This document shows, one piece after another, positions 32,471 to 58,600 of a stretch of 64,000 nt of DNA; position 1 is the first letter of the stretch, and each line of letters opens with the position of its first letter. A model generated the notes under the pieces. It was given only the letters and a program-made list of their open reading frames with translations. It ran no database searches and had not been told where the DNA came from. Position numbers and translations under genes: made by a program. The DNA lies in assembly GCF_042242105.1 (NCBI RefSeq), contig NC_092016.1, positions 9,686,501 to 9,750,500 of the forward strand, written 5' to 3'. Origin of the DNA: Pempheris klunzingeri. Its lineage: Eukaryota > Chordata > Actinopteri > Acropomatiformes > Pempheridae.

Positions 32471-32602
32471 TCAGTGATGCATAATAATCTTCATTTCTGG
32501 GGATTCAGTGTGGGCTCGGGACACGACATCCAGGGTTTGAATTGGGCTCAGTGACTTTGTCATTATGTCATCCTTCTCTGAACTGTCTAATCCCTCTCTG
32601 AA
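32471..32602 (-). CDS. Possible alternative C-terminal exon of the TMT opsin
   Basis: On the reverse strand a pyrimidine-rich tract ends CTGCAGACAG. Directly after its last AG is a 43-codon open frame that begins Phe-Arg-Glu-Gly and stops with TGA at 32471-32473. Opsin exon 3 ends in phase 0 at SNKQ, and the standard exon 4 also begins Phe-Arg. This stretch could therefore replace exon 4, or follow it by use of a weak AAG/GTGCTG donor inside exon 4. The tail would be rich in Ser/Thr with acidic residues (SSEKDD, TKSLSPIQT, HTESPE), like GRK phosphorylation regions of receptor tails. It could also be chance; an RNA read across the junction would settle it. Confidence 0.33.
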   Translation of the reverse strand, partial: FREGLDSSEKDDIMTKSLSPIQTLDVVSRAHTESPEMKIIMHH

Positions 32603-33891
32603 CTGTCTGCAGAGATAAAAAATTTAAAAACACAAAACAGCACAAATAAGAAATTGACAGACCATAGAGCAGGCAAGCCAAGAAAAATTAAAGTAGTAGT
32701 TTACTGCCTGACTGACTTCCAATTGTCAAAATATGCACAAGGTGAGATGTGCAGCAGGCTTGCTTAACAAACACACCCAAGTTTCTCATATTTTTCTCTT
32801 TTTCTAGGTATTGCAGAACTTACTTTTAAATGGGGAGCAGCACAGTTGCTATGGAGTAAAATCATGCCTGTATAAACTGCAGCAATCTCATATTATAATA
32901 TCATATTATGTGCTTCATGCAGCAGACTTTTGGGAAGTATGAGTGGTGGCAAAAGGCAGGACTTATACATTGCATAATCGACAATAAATTGCAAATTATT
33001 TGGCCTGGCATGTGACTGTTGATGACATGATGGAGCTGGCTATTGTCGACAGTGATTCCATTTATTTGCATAGGTGGAGGTGCTGTGCAGCATGTGTATA
33101 ACTCACATCAAATCAGAGCATTTGTTTCCGGGAAAAGGCAGAAAAGGACCTTGTAAAATAAAAGAGATTGCACAATCTACTATGTATGAATCATTGTTTC
33201 ATGTCATGCACAATGCATTGCCCATTTTATTTATGAACAAAATTCAGGGGTCAAAGTTTTTATTTCTCTGCAGATTGTCTGTGTAAGACTAGCCTAGTCT
33301 TGTGAAAAATGCACTCAAATGGAAAATTACAAATGGAAACAACAAAACATTCATTTAAATCAGTGTTTTCTGTCTTTTCAAGATTCTCTTTTTTTCTTTT
33401 TGGCTCATTTTCCACATTCATACAGTACACAACTGCAAACATCAATATGAAAAAGGTAACAGTTTATTGATTTAAACAAATCGCATAAGTAAAACCACTG
33501 TACTGAACACTGTTATTGTTCTAAAAAAATGGGATGGACGATAACTACAGGAACACCTTGCAATATAATGTGAATCAAGAAGATGCCAAAACAACCTAAT
33601 CTCAGAAAGAGATGGATCAACTCATCTCTTAAATAAGCTTAACAAAAAGTGAACAAAATAAGCACTTTTTTTTCCATGGTATTGGATTGGATTGCATTAC
33701 TGTGGTTTTCCACTTATTTTGTCCACCTTCTGAATATCAGCTATGAGTCTCTGAGCCGATTCTGTTCTCGCTGGGCTGCAGTGACGACCTCTCTGAGAGA
33801 CATGGGCCTGTGGATGTGCAGGTCTGTGTCCTTGATGAGGCACCATTAAACACAGATGGCCGTGGCAGCTTCTTGTTTCTGCTGGAGAAAG
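32603..33891. other. Downstream flank of TMT opsin exon 4
   Basis: AT-rich non-coding sequence between the opsin stop codon and the candidate alternative exon. It is 3' UTR, intergenic or intronic depending on whether the 32471-32602 exon is real. No repeats or motifs stand out. Confidence 0.5.
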
Positions 33892-36355
33892 TCACAGAGG
33901 CAGCACCTTGCTGTGCGTGTTGATGTTCCTGTTTAAGGAAGTCAGCCGGCTCCTCCTGTTCAAGGAGCACATGTTGATGCTGACACTGGTGGGCGCATGG
34001 GGAATGTAGTGGCCGCATGACAGCACCTCCAGAGCGGCATCGCGGAACTGTTGGACATAAAAACACATTAACACTGCCAGGAAATGCATCAGCATCAATT
34101 TCACACAGAATCCAAACATGGTTTTCTTGTGCTTCCTCTCTTTGTACACACTCGGCAGATGTATTCAGTATTTCTGCCACGCTGCTCATATTATGCACTG
34201 ATCTTAACAATCATCTGTGTAGTTCTGTAGTGTAGTTTCTTTTTTTAGGGCAGCAACTAAAGAATATTGAATCGATTAGTCGTTGATTATTTTCTTGATT
34301 CATTGGTTAGTTGTTTGCTCTATGAAATGTGGGTAAATAGTGAAAAATGTGTCTCAGAAGCCAAGGTGACATTTTCAAATTGTTTGTTATGTCTGACTGA
34401 CAGTTCAAAACCCAAAGATATTTAGCATATCATCACAGAAGACATGCATGCTTGGCATTTTTGCCACACTGATGATTAACTTTGTAGATCGGCTGATTGA
34501 TTAATCGTTTACTTACCTCTAATCATATTGACAGTAAATGTAAAATAAATTCTTGAATCAATTATTTGAGTCAGAGTAGCTTTTATTTTTATCTTATGTT
34601 TCATTGTTTTAAATAACTATTTCTGCCTTTTTTCTTTTACTTGTCTCGTTGTCATATTTTGCCTTTTTATGTCTAATGTAAAGCAGTTTGATTTGCCTTG
34701 CTGTGGACAGATGCTTCAGCATACAAATAAACTTACCAGATGTCTTTCCCTAATTAGGATGTAAAGATTTTGAGTTTAATGATGGAAAAAATAAACAAAG
34801 TCTTCTAAAAAAAAAAAGGATGTTTTTAGTGATGCTAAATTGTGGAATGACAGAACTCTAAAGGTAATATACATTTAGCTGCTCACCTGCTTGTTGGAAA
34901 GGAAGTAGATGATGGGGTTATAGACAGGGCTCGTCTTGGCAAAGTACATGGGCATGGTGGCAACTAGTGGAGGGATGTAGAGCTCTGGATCAACGACTAC
35001 CACCACTGACAACGCCGTGTAGGGCAGCCAGCAAACAAAAAAAGATATGATCATGGCTAGGACCATATTAATGGCATGATCATTCTCCTTCTGGCTGGAT
35101 CGCCCACCCTGTAGCTCCACACTCCTGTTCAGCTACAAGTAGAAAGCAAAATTGGCACCCATTAAAAGCTTACAACTTATTTTAGTCCGTAGATGGCAAA
35201 CTGCTAGCAGACGAGGATGGAGGAATATATTTTAAATCTTCTAATGGTGTAAAAGTGGCATTAATATGCCATCATGGGCCCACCTTATTCATGGATTTGA
35301 GTACTTTAGCATAGCAGTAGATGATGACTGTAACGGGGAAAATGAAGCAGATGAGCGTGTAGAGGATGAGGTAGCTGTAGTTGTTCCACGATCTCTTCTC
35401 CCAGGCCAGAGAGCAGGAGGTCTGGACTCCCTCAGGCCCGTAGGAGCTCCAGCCGACTAACGGAGTCACGGCCCAGAACAAGCAGAAGATCCAGAGAAAC
35501 AGCAGCCCCATGATGCTTCTCCTCATGCTCAGCTTTAGACCAGCTCTTGGCTTACACACCACGATGTACCGCTCGTAGGCAAGCAGGGTCAGAGTGCAGA
35601 GAGACACCAGACCTGGGAGAGAAAAATCCAGGTAAGGTCCATTTGCTTGGAGATTTTAACTGCATCTCATAGTTTTTTTTGCAGGGAACGGAAAAATAAC
35701 TGAGCAAACTCCATTCACTGAGAAGGACGGGAGATGTTGTGGAAAGAACTGGATAAAGCTACCCAGTGGACCTTGAATTACAGTTCGAAACTTGAAGTGA
35801 GAATAACACATTTTTCAAGAAATGAACACCAGAAAGATAGTTTCCAAATGCAAAAAGAGTAGGATTTACAACAGACATTTTCAAACGCTCAAATATATTA
35901 TTGCAAATGATCATTCTTTGAGCCATACAAGCTTTTATTTTTGTTTGTTTTTTTACAACAAAACAAAATTGATCTGAAAAGTCTACACAACAACTTCACT
36001 TACCAAAATAATTGACAGCAAATCCTTGAAACACGCAGGCTGCGTGGCCAATAAAGAAAGAGCCATGGTAGTTAGTGATGGTGACGACCAGGGAGCCGCA
36101 CAGGCCTATCATGAGGTCAGACACGGCGAGGCTGAGGATAAACACGTTCATCGGATGGAGGAGAGACGGATTCCTCACCATCACGGTTATGACGAGACCA
36201 TTGTTGAAAACGGTGAGCACTGTGTTGATGAACATGAGGAAGGAGAGGACACTGTAGCCCACCCGGGGGAAGACGGTGGGCGCCACTGTGGCCACCTCGG
36301 CGTGGATGGATGGAGGGTGAGAGCCGGAGCTCCACGGCGTGCTGTTGCTGTCCAT
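33892..36355 (-). CDS. tmtops: Teleost multiple tissue (TMT) opsin
   Basis: Non-visual, retinal-binding class A GPCR of the encephalopsin/TMT group, a plasma membrane photoreceptor expressed in brain and other tissues in fish. Exons: 36355-36004, 35612-35284, 35132-34887, 34047-33892; phases agree and give 360 residues. Landmarks: N-glycosylation site NST at 4-6, conserved disulfide Cys 107 and Cys 184, ERY 131-133, CWLP 261-264, retinal Schiff-base Lys 293 in FAKTSP, NPIIY 299-303. The position matching the bovine Glu113 counterion is Gln 110, while the Glu181 equivalent (Glu 178 in YGPEG) is kept. The second and third exons (VELQGGRSSQKENDHA, VATMPMYFAKTSPVYNPIIY) match TMT opsins closely. 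I cannot say which of the TMT paralogs it is. It is transcribed in the same direction as the neighbouring orphan GPCR and nt5dc3. Confidence 0.92.
34247..34520. repeat. Dispersed teleost repeat in opsin intron 3
   Basis: The stretch runs from 'agggcagcaactaaagaata' through 'gtcgttgattattttcttga', 'ccaaggtgacattttcaaat' and 'caaaacccaaagatattt' to 'gattgattaatcgtttactt'. I recognise this as a very frequent non-autonomous element of fish genomes, whose ends are rich in ATCGATTAATCG. It lies between opsin exons 4 and 3 and looks diverged. The family name is not assigned. Confidence 0.75.
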
Positions 36356-37584
36356 GGTGCCTAAATGAAGTCCAGCTTTGGTGAGACAACTGTGAGGCCA
36401 GAGAGTGAAGCGGCAGACACCCCGGACAGGGCGTCATCGATCTTATCATTTCTGATCCCAGTTAAACCACTCGGCTCTTTTTTATTTTCATAGATCAGAT
36501 TGTGCACCTGCCCCGTGTGCAATATGGGAAATTGGTCCGTAACACGATTTGGAGAGATTAATCCCAATAAACCCGCTGCTATTATGGTAATTGGAAAATT
36601 GAGAGATATAAAGGAGGAATGACTTTATCTTCAAAAATTCATTTTCAAATATATTTCTTCCTTTTGTTGTTTAAATAGTTAATAATAAAGAACAGATTGA
36701 GAAAAATGGACTACACGTTCATTAAGCATATACACCTGCTAATTAAATCTAATTACAGAACAATTATCTACAACGAAATCAACTTCACTTAAATTCACGA
36801 CATAAGTACTTGGTAAGGATCATTAGTCCATTTCCATTTTAATAAATAGTCCAATAAAAATACACTTAATCAACAACATACTTTAAACTACAGAAACAGA
36901 AATACACCATGAGGTCTTGGTTGTGGCCACTGGTTATTTAAGAATTCCGTTTTTTTCTTCTTCTTCAAATAACTAAATTCCAGCTTCTTATATTGCATAC
37001 ATTCTCAAATAAATCCTCTTTCCAGCACTTGTGAAAACAATTTGCACATTTTCTGCAAAAAAAAAAGTGTCAAGCCCATGAAACCCAACGCTGCTTTAAC
37101 AGATCAAACAGCAGCACTCACGCTAAATATAGCAATGAGGCTCTATTTTCTTCCTGACAAATGCCAACATATCTTACTGCTAAAATGAGACTTACAGGCT
37201 GCTTTGTGAGGAACTGGATGAGACAATTAAATAAAAAGTTGTCAGAACATAAGAATGTATCACAATGTGCAGTTTAAAATGAATAATGTCTGGCAAAATT
37301 TAAAAAGCTTGATTACTATAAATCATATAAGGCTATTACAAAGTTACATATATTGGGGTAAGCGAACAAGAGATTAAGGCAATAAAGTTTGTAATGTAAA
37401 TGCCACATGACAGTCTCTTACAGTTCTACAGATGCAAAGGATAAAAAAAAAATGCAAAACTAATCTTTACATTCACACTGCAGAGATCCATGATAGGCTT
37501 GATGTGTGACTGCCCCCTATTGTTTACACTGTGTAAATGCACCATCTTTGGATAATTTCCTGCTGCCTGTCTCTTTCTTACACA

Positions 37585-37623
<39 letters not shown>

Positions 37624-37950
37624 CTAAAACAGTCAGTGCATTCAACGTCCCTGTTCTGAATAATAAAAATGTAAAATACAAGATATCCATGTTATGAATG
37701 AAACTGTGAAATGCTCATTCTGTCAAGTCTTTTGGCTTAAAAAGCACTAAATCCTCTTGAAGACTGAATCCTTTAAGAGGAAGTACATACTAACTGGTTT
37801 AAAGCTACAACAGAAACAGTTCACATGATTGTGATATACATCATAAAATGTGGCATGCGCCTTCTAAAATACCATATTTCAAACTTTAAAAAGTTCAGTT
37901 TAAGTCAGCAGTGGAGATCATTCAATCCTGGTCTTTAGTTTTGAACGCCC
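36356..37950. other. Intergenic: TMT opsin 5' flank and nt5dc3 3' UTR
   Basis: Includes the opsin promoter region just above 36356 and, from 37950 downwards, the nt5dc3 3' UTR. A CA microsatellite lies at 37580-37620. No clear reverse-strand AATAAA was found near the nt5dc3 stop. No coding sequence is seen. Confidence 0.6.
37580..37620. repeat. CA microsatellite
   Basis: A nearly pure CA run lies in the presumed 3' UTR or flank of nt5dc3, about 330 bases beyond its stop codon. Confidence 0.95.
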
Positions 37951-45216
<7,266 letters not shown>

Positions 45217-47261
45217 GACTCTGATGTTTGGGAGGCAGCCCGAGGGGGAGGTCGCGCTGGGAAACCACAGGGTTGCATGCAGTTGGCAGGCTTGTCTGTA
45301 AATACCGAAATTGTCCCCGATGATCGCCTCGTACGTCACTTCCGCGTTTGGAAAGGTCCCATCCAGCCAGCCAATCAGAGGCCGGTGCGTCTGGAGCCCA
45401 GTCGCTTCCTGCTGTCCACTAAACAGCTGCGATATGTTACCAGATACATGCTTTAAATATGCATAATCCAGAAAAGGAGCCGCCATTATGTAAAGCTACT
45501 GCTCAGGTCAGCAGTGTCCGTGGTATTAAAGGTATTTAAGAATACTGGAGAGTTTAAATGACGAAAATAGAAAATAATTAGTTAATAAGTACAAACTTAT
45601 ACGTTTTAGGACACAGTTCTGAAAGGACTCATTTAAACTAACTGAGTATCTCATAATTGTGATGTAAAAACTCCAAGGTTTGAATATCTCATTACTCTGA
45701 CTTAATACCTCAAATTTGAGTATCTCATAAAAAAGTCTATGTTATGACTTATAATCTGATTACTAAATCATGATAGAAAGATAATTCATCAGAACTTATT
45801 GTCTACTACTTGTTAGTTAATAAATTAAACATTTGATTTACCGCACACAGTATTGTTTTCTCATTTCTAATAGTAAAACAAAGTTATGAGATGCTAAGTG
45901 ATCATTTAGACTTTGTAGGACATTATATGACACACTGATGAGATGCTCTTACAAAAGTTCTTATCTATTTTTATTTATGCTGAGACATTACTTTTTAGGA
46001 CACGCTCATGAGATGACTGATTTTAACTGACTAAATATCTCAGAATTTTGACCCAGTAGCTCATTATTTTAGCTCAGCATCTCCTGTTGGGTCAAAATTT
46101 ATGACAAACCTTTCACTACCTTATAACTTTGACCCAGAAAGTCTACATTATGACTTAGGAACTCATAAACTCAGAATCTGATAGCAAAGTAAAAAATATG
46201 AGACACTAAATGAAAATAATTAGAGAATTCATCAATAGTTTGCCTTTTGGCATTTCAAGTGCAGATTTGACCTGTCTCATAACTGACTTAGAAAATCAAA
46301 CATTTGAGGTACTATCTCATCATTTTTGTTCACCATAATTGTTTTTACTTTGTTATTTTTACAATTTCCTCTATTTCTTTCCTTTTTTGGGGGGAAACTC
46401 CACTTGGGACCCCCGTTGATTAAAGGATTTAATGGATTAAAGCCCTTTTATAGAAGAAATAAAACTTCCTACAGCCATGTATGTAAGTACTGGTTTCAAA
46501 AGTGTCATCAAAGGATCAAAAAGGTTTTAAATGTTCAGTGTATTTTACAAGGACTTTCATACTATATTCAGTCTCTCTCTTTCTCTGACTTTCTCTCTCA
46601 CACGCACACATACACTTCACACTACAATATCACACACACACACACCCCACCCCTTCACACACATAATTGTATAACTGCTATTTGACACCTATAGCCTTGT
46701 TCTATTATACCCATATGACCTGATATACACACCCACCAGACAGGCTAAGCAAGCTGCACTATAATGTATGCATTTGTATGATAATGTCATACATTATTGA
46801 CACAAACATTGACACACATTGACAAGTGTTTGAAGAAAATATAATTCACCAGCTGAACAGGGCCATCTTGTGGACAGGAGCTAGTGGTGCAGATAATGAG
46901 CACTCACTAATACACAGCAGGATATGAAGCAGTACAGTGTCTAAGTATAGTGAATTCACATCTTTACAGGAAAGAGATAGTGCAGATAGTCTACATATCA
47001 GACTATATACACCCACGTAGATAAACATTAGGCCTACATCATTGAAACTTTGTCTGAAACAAAGATATAATGCAACAATCAGTGACAATAGAGCCATAAA
47101 CAAACTCCTTCTTTCATCCTCATTTTCATCCAGCTTCACTGTCACTTTGGTGTGACATTGCATAATAAAATCAAAGTTTAACCAACGTGTTGACAGAGAT
47201 ATTTTTTTTCCACATTTGGAGGTGAGTGTTAGGAAGTGATGTGCTGATTATTCATTCTTGG
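45217..47261. other. Head-to-head intergenic region nt5dc3 / hsp90b1
   Basis: Contains the nt5dc3 5' region (45217-45490, including an in-frame open extension and an inverted CCAAT box near 45373), a satellite-like repeat block, a CA-rich stretch (46590-46670) and then the start of the hsp90b1 promoter. The frames at 46326-46685 (+) and 46846-47163 (-) have no recognisable motif. Confidence 0.6.
45886..46370. repeat. Satellite-like repeat block, copy 2
   Basis: Direct repeat of 43194-43760 with scattered substitutions and small indels. Shared words include 'gttgggtcaaaatttatgac', 'aactcagaatctgatagcaa' and 'tttttactttgttatt'. It lies upstream of nt5dc3, outside the gene. Confidence 0.85.
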
Positions 47262-47280
47262 CCAATAGTCTCCAGCCACG
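47262..47280 (+). promoter_or_regulatory. hsp90b1: ER stress response element (ERSE)
   Basis: Exact match to CCAAT-N9-CCACG, the element bound by NF-Y plus ATF6/XBP1 in promoters of ER chaperones. It lies 236 bases upstream of the hsp90b1 start codon. The match is seen directly; binding is inferred from the known control of GRP94 genes. Confidence 0.88.
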
Positions 47281-47362
47281 ATTTTGGGGTATTGACTTAT
47301 GTTGAAGAATCTGATTGGACAACATGTACCGGGGACTCTGCTGTGATTGGTCGAAGGTTGTG

Positions 47363-47381
47363 CGTGGTGCGCAGCCATTGG
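47363..47381 (-). promoter_or_regulatory. hsp90b1: ER stress response element (ERSE), inverted
   Basis: On the reverse strand this reads CCAAT-GGCTGCGCA-CCACG, an exact ERSE with the GGC often seen in the spacer. It lies 135 bases upstream of the start codon. Two further inverted CCAAT boxes (ATTGG at 47314-47318 and 47346-47350) lie between the two ERSEs without a correctly spaced CCACG half. No TATA box was found. Confidence 0.9.
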
Positions 47382-47515
47382 TCGGTTGTCACGGGTTCAA
47401 CAGAGTGGGTTCTTTTGGTGGGAGAGGTGGTTTGTCAGTCTCCCTTGTTAAGGCAGTGCTGCCTGCACTATCTCCCGGCTTTTGTCTCACGTCGTCACTC
47501 AAGTGGTGTCTCAAA

Positions 47516-54330
<6,815 letters not shown>

Positions 54331-54554
54331 AGCACTGAACGGACGAGCATGTACAACAATGGAGCTGGAAATGAATTTGCATCTTGCTCCAGTACCACCG
54401 TGGTTGAAGTTGTCCTGGGTGGGGTCCCTGGGTTGGGGTTTTTTAAGGCGAGCATTGTTTGTTTTTGTTTTTTTTATTACATTCCTCATGACTGTAAATT
54501 TGTTAATATTTAACTGACCTGTTTATGGAAAGATGCGATCCTGTCTCTCGATCG

Positions 54555-54560
54555 AATAAA
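54555..54560 (+). other. hsp90b1: Polyadenylation signal of hsp90b1
   Basis: AATAAA lies 225 bases after the stop codon, followed within 30-45 bases by a TG-rich stretch (tgctgtgtctggctggtgttg), as expected for a cleavage site. This gives a short 3' UTR of about 245 bases. Confidence 0.85.
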
Positions 54561-55117
54561 TGTTTCCTGGAAAAAGGACATGCTGTGTCTGGCTGGTGTT
54601 GTGAAACACATTGATGTTAAATACACAAGTAGCTGAAAGGAAGCTAATTTGACTGCGATGTAAATGAGAAACTAAAGGTGAAAAGCAACATTGTAATGTC
54701 AGTCTTGCGTTGGCAACATACTTCGTGGTGTTTGAAACAAAACTGACAAGTAGACACTTGATGGGAAAAGGCTTTTAGCAAACTGAAATTTGCACTCAAA
54801 TGCATATTGAGGACTGGCTGTCCATCAGGACTTAAGACTTTGTAAATGCGACGAGGCAACTAAAAAAATCTAAGTGGCCAAAAAATGTTCAGAATGCAAA
54901 AAAAACCAAAAACTTTAAATGTCAAGGGAAATGCTCTAAAAGAAGTTTGAGCCTTTCCAACAAGTTTTGGCTTTTATCAGTTTCTTAAAGCATGGATTTT
55001 GACAAATTATTTTTCTTAACTCTAATGAAGAGCCCATTTAGTGTACTGAATCTGTACTGTACATGTTGTTCATCATTACCCATGGTACCGTGCTACCACT
55101 GGCTGTCCTGCTCTAAG

Positions 55118-55638
55118 TGCCTCTGATTCTAACCCCGGAGAAGAAGACAAAGCAGAGCTGTAAGTATGTAAAATTTTCCAGTTGGGTTTATTTGTCAAAA
55201 GTGACATTAAATGATTTCCTACTGCAATTACTTGAATCATGCAGAGAGAAACTTTTAAAAACAGAAAATTTGAGGCGTTGATAGTCGATGTGAAATGTTT
55301 CAACTTGCTTTCTTTTTTCCCAGTGACGCAGATTCAAGAAGATGCAAATGCCATCTATGAGAAAAATGTTGAAATCCACAATGTTAGTATTCAACTGGAC
55401 AAGACCGACAACCTGTGGCTTCTTAAGCTCCTGGTAAGGTTTGACATGCAGTCGAGTGTCTCCTGTATGTCTTCATCGAACATTTTTACTGCACTTGTGG
55501 CAGTTTGATGACACCCTTTTCTGTTATGTATAGAAAGTGAACAAGATCGATGGTGTGTATTTACAGAAATGTCGGTTTTACTGTTATGTTAGAAAACAGT
55601 TGTATGAATTAAAGTTCAAGTTGGAATCAAAGTGTTAG
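55118..55638 (+). other. Unidentified exon-like open stretches
   Basis: Three segments could be joined in one frame: 55118-55159 (acceptor TAAG, donor GTAAGT), 55324-55433 (CCCAG, GTAAGG) and 55534-55638 (ATAG, stop TAG). The second reads TQIQEDANAIYEKNVEIHNV and continues to KTDNLWLLKLL, which looks like charged helical protein. The third gives KVNKIDGVYLQ and ends LESKC, with ATTAAA overlapping its end. No start codon exon or family is recognised. It could be the 3' end of a small gene, a decayed exon set, or chance. Evidence is limited to splice-like borders and codon-like composition. Confidence 0.3.
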
Positions 55639-58600
55639 AAGCACAGTCCATCCTGGGAGTAGCATCGCGGTCGTCCCAGAGAACACAAGTATCTCTCGAC
55701 TGTACCTCTGCTGTCCAGAAACTGATCTGAGACCAGAGTTAGGCCTCAGAATTAACATGCTTGTTGTGTTTTACTTACCAATCATTTTCAATCAATACAG
55801 CATCAAAATCGGGTATAAATTAAAAAGTGAATTTAAGCATATTTGTTGTCACCAGGTAACCGTCATGACTTTACTGGGAACTTAATGTTTGACATTTTTT
55901 ATCAGCAGCATTTGTGTGCGGTTTGTAAACAGCTCAGACATGCAATAAGAGCATATTGTTTGACCTTATCTCCGTTATCTATCTGTTGTGGCATTCAAGA
56001 ACCTGAGCAGGGCACAAATGTATCATGGTTTACAAAGCTTCTTTGCTACAAAGCACACTGAAAAAACAAAAATGATTCGCTTGTAAAAAATTTAACACAT
56101 TTGGAAAATGTGTGATAAATAACCTACAGGCATTGCCTAATCCAAGTCATTTCAACTTCAGTGCTAACATGATCCTAAGGAGAAGAAAAACTACAATTAT
56201 TGTCCAACCAAAAAAAATAATTTTCTACAAATATTCATATTTCCCAGCACATTTTTGATGAAGCACCACAGACACCATTAGATAAAAATGTTAACCCTCC
56301 TTGGCTCTACTCCTGGGGAGTAACGATGTTGACCACTTGTCCCCTGCGCTCATCTGATGATTTTCTGATGATTTTTGCAACCCAGTCTAATGTTCCTTGC
56401 AGCTCACTGTGATTAGGCTGCAATCAGAGAGGTGCTAAACGGATCTGAGTAAACACCAGAATCATTCATCAGGAACGGTACATGAAAGAGGAAAAGATGT
56501 TGGTTTTTTTCCACAACTTTAACAATGCATTGCAACACCATGCCCAGTAGGTGGCACAGTCTCCCACATCATGAAAATATGATAAATATGTGTTTGGTGT
56601 GTCTATGAGACAGAGTATGACTATAAACCCAGCTATTTAAAAGTGAAATATCATGAATTACAGTAGCTATTGTACTGTTGATATAGATGCCTGGTTTTTA
56701 CATACTCATAGCTAAATGTCATACTCAAGTTCATTAAGGTTGTCATACATGTATACATATGTTTTGACAGCCACAATGTAAATAGTCAGTGAGCAGGTTT
56801 TACTTGTAATTTCATATTATTTTTTTTTTACAAGGAATGAAATGTATCACAAAAAGCTGATTATAAGCAATACTATTTATGTATGTAAATGTGATGAATG
56901 TTAGGTAAATGATCACGATCAGCAGTTTAGTTCCTTCAACAATTTTTAAACATTGCTTCACATCTGACATGGCTAAGCAACGTAACACAGTTTGTAGCTA
57001 ATTGTTTCACAAAAAAATGATTAAAAGCAGTTCAGTCTAATGCCGTCAGTACATTTGTACCATAAACTAAAAAATACTTCACACCACTGAAAAAAAGATA
57101 GAAAGGTCTGGTGAAAAAGCTTCCACTTGTCTTTGCCTTTTAGACGTAGTATTTTTCGGGGTTTTATAGCAGGTACGAACTGCTGAGGAAGTAAAGACGC
57201 TCAGGATGATGTGGTAGATGTGTCAGGAAGCTACCCGCTCAGCACATTTCCACTGCATGTGTAAAATATGGGCAAAGCTGTGACCCACATTTTGAAATGA
57301 ATGAACTCCCACACCTGATGTGAGTTTATGCAGCCAAAGCTGAACCATAGGAGTTAACAGAATCAAGCTGCTACCAAAAACAGTGATAGATAACTACGTA
57401 CATGTTTCTTTTTTTTTAATATAAAATATTTATGTCACACCTGTTTCATGCCCCAGTTGTTCTTAGACTTCCGTAGTGTTGGTGGACATATGTGAGAGCC
57501 AGTTACATGGAGAAAAATACATTTAAAAGCTGTAGTTTAATTTGCATAGTGGCTTGACCTCACACTGCATGGCTTTAGTCACAGATGGCATCATGTACTG
57601 TTCATTGATCGGAGTTATAATCAGTTTTTCTGTTTCAGAGAGGCGTTTATTCAACTTTATTACCACTTTGCAGGCTGCAGTATTTGGTGTTGTATTATGT
57701 TAAACCACAGGTGGTTTTACAATTTAGTTCACCTCTTAGATATCAAGGAGCGTGGGATGAAAATAAATAAACAAAAACTAAATATAACATTAATGAAGGT
57801 GGGATCCCTTGCAGGACTATTGAAATAGACTGCATTATTTTTAGCTGCCTAATAAACTGAGTGCATATTCTTATCTGTCATCTTATCTTTGAACACGGCA
57901 GGTTGACTGCCTCCTGTTGCACTGTTTAAATACTGAGTGTAAATGTCAACAGAGGCCAGTTCCTGCTTGTGTATACAGTCAATCACATGTGCAAGTATTC
58001 ATTTTAACCTTGCTGCATTTTGTAAGTGACAATCCAAAGTCTCACTACAACCCAAGGAAACTGAACAAGCATTTTTAGTTTCCTTGTTGCAACCTGAGGG
58101 CAACTCAGGGATTCTTTGCATTTTGAAGTGCAATGACTCCACAGCTGCAGGGTTCGTGTGGAAGCAGTAAAGCAGTAGCTATCTTCAGGATCTACGGTTC
58201 AGAGAGCAGGGCGAATGCTCAGTGCTCGTTCTCTACCAACAACGGCCTCTGATGACTCCTTACAGGAGATACCATGATGGGGGTGCGCAGTGCACATCCA
58301 AATGAAATCCCTTTGGTGGACGGCTCACAGCCTGCAGCTCGAGAGCTGGCAGCTAAACGGCAGCAGTGTTGCCTTACAGACCACCCCATGGACGTGCTCC
58401 AGTGTTTCGGTGAAAATGTTGTGCCCTCTTAACAAAGAGTGACAAATGTGGGCCACAGAAGGGGGAGGGGTCTCATAGCAGAGCCATAGAGGACAACTGT
58501 GGCAGATAGTGGTTATGATCTTTTTTTTTTTTTTTTTGCTGCTAACCTGCAGAATGATCATATCTACATTTGACCTCTGCTCTCTACCATCAAATTCCAG

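Noticed and set aside
35266-36364. Plus-strand frames across the opsin exons
   Set aside because: They are antisense shadows of opsin exons 1 and 2, without their own motifs.
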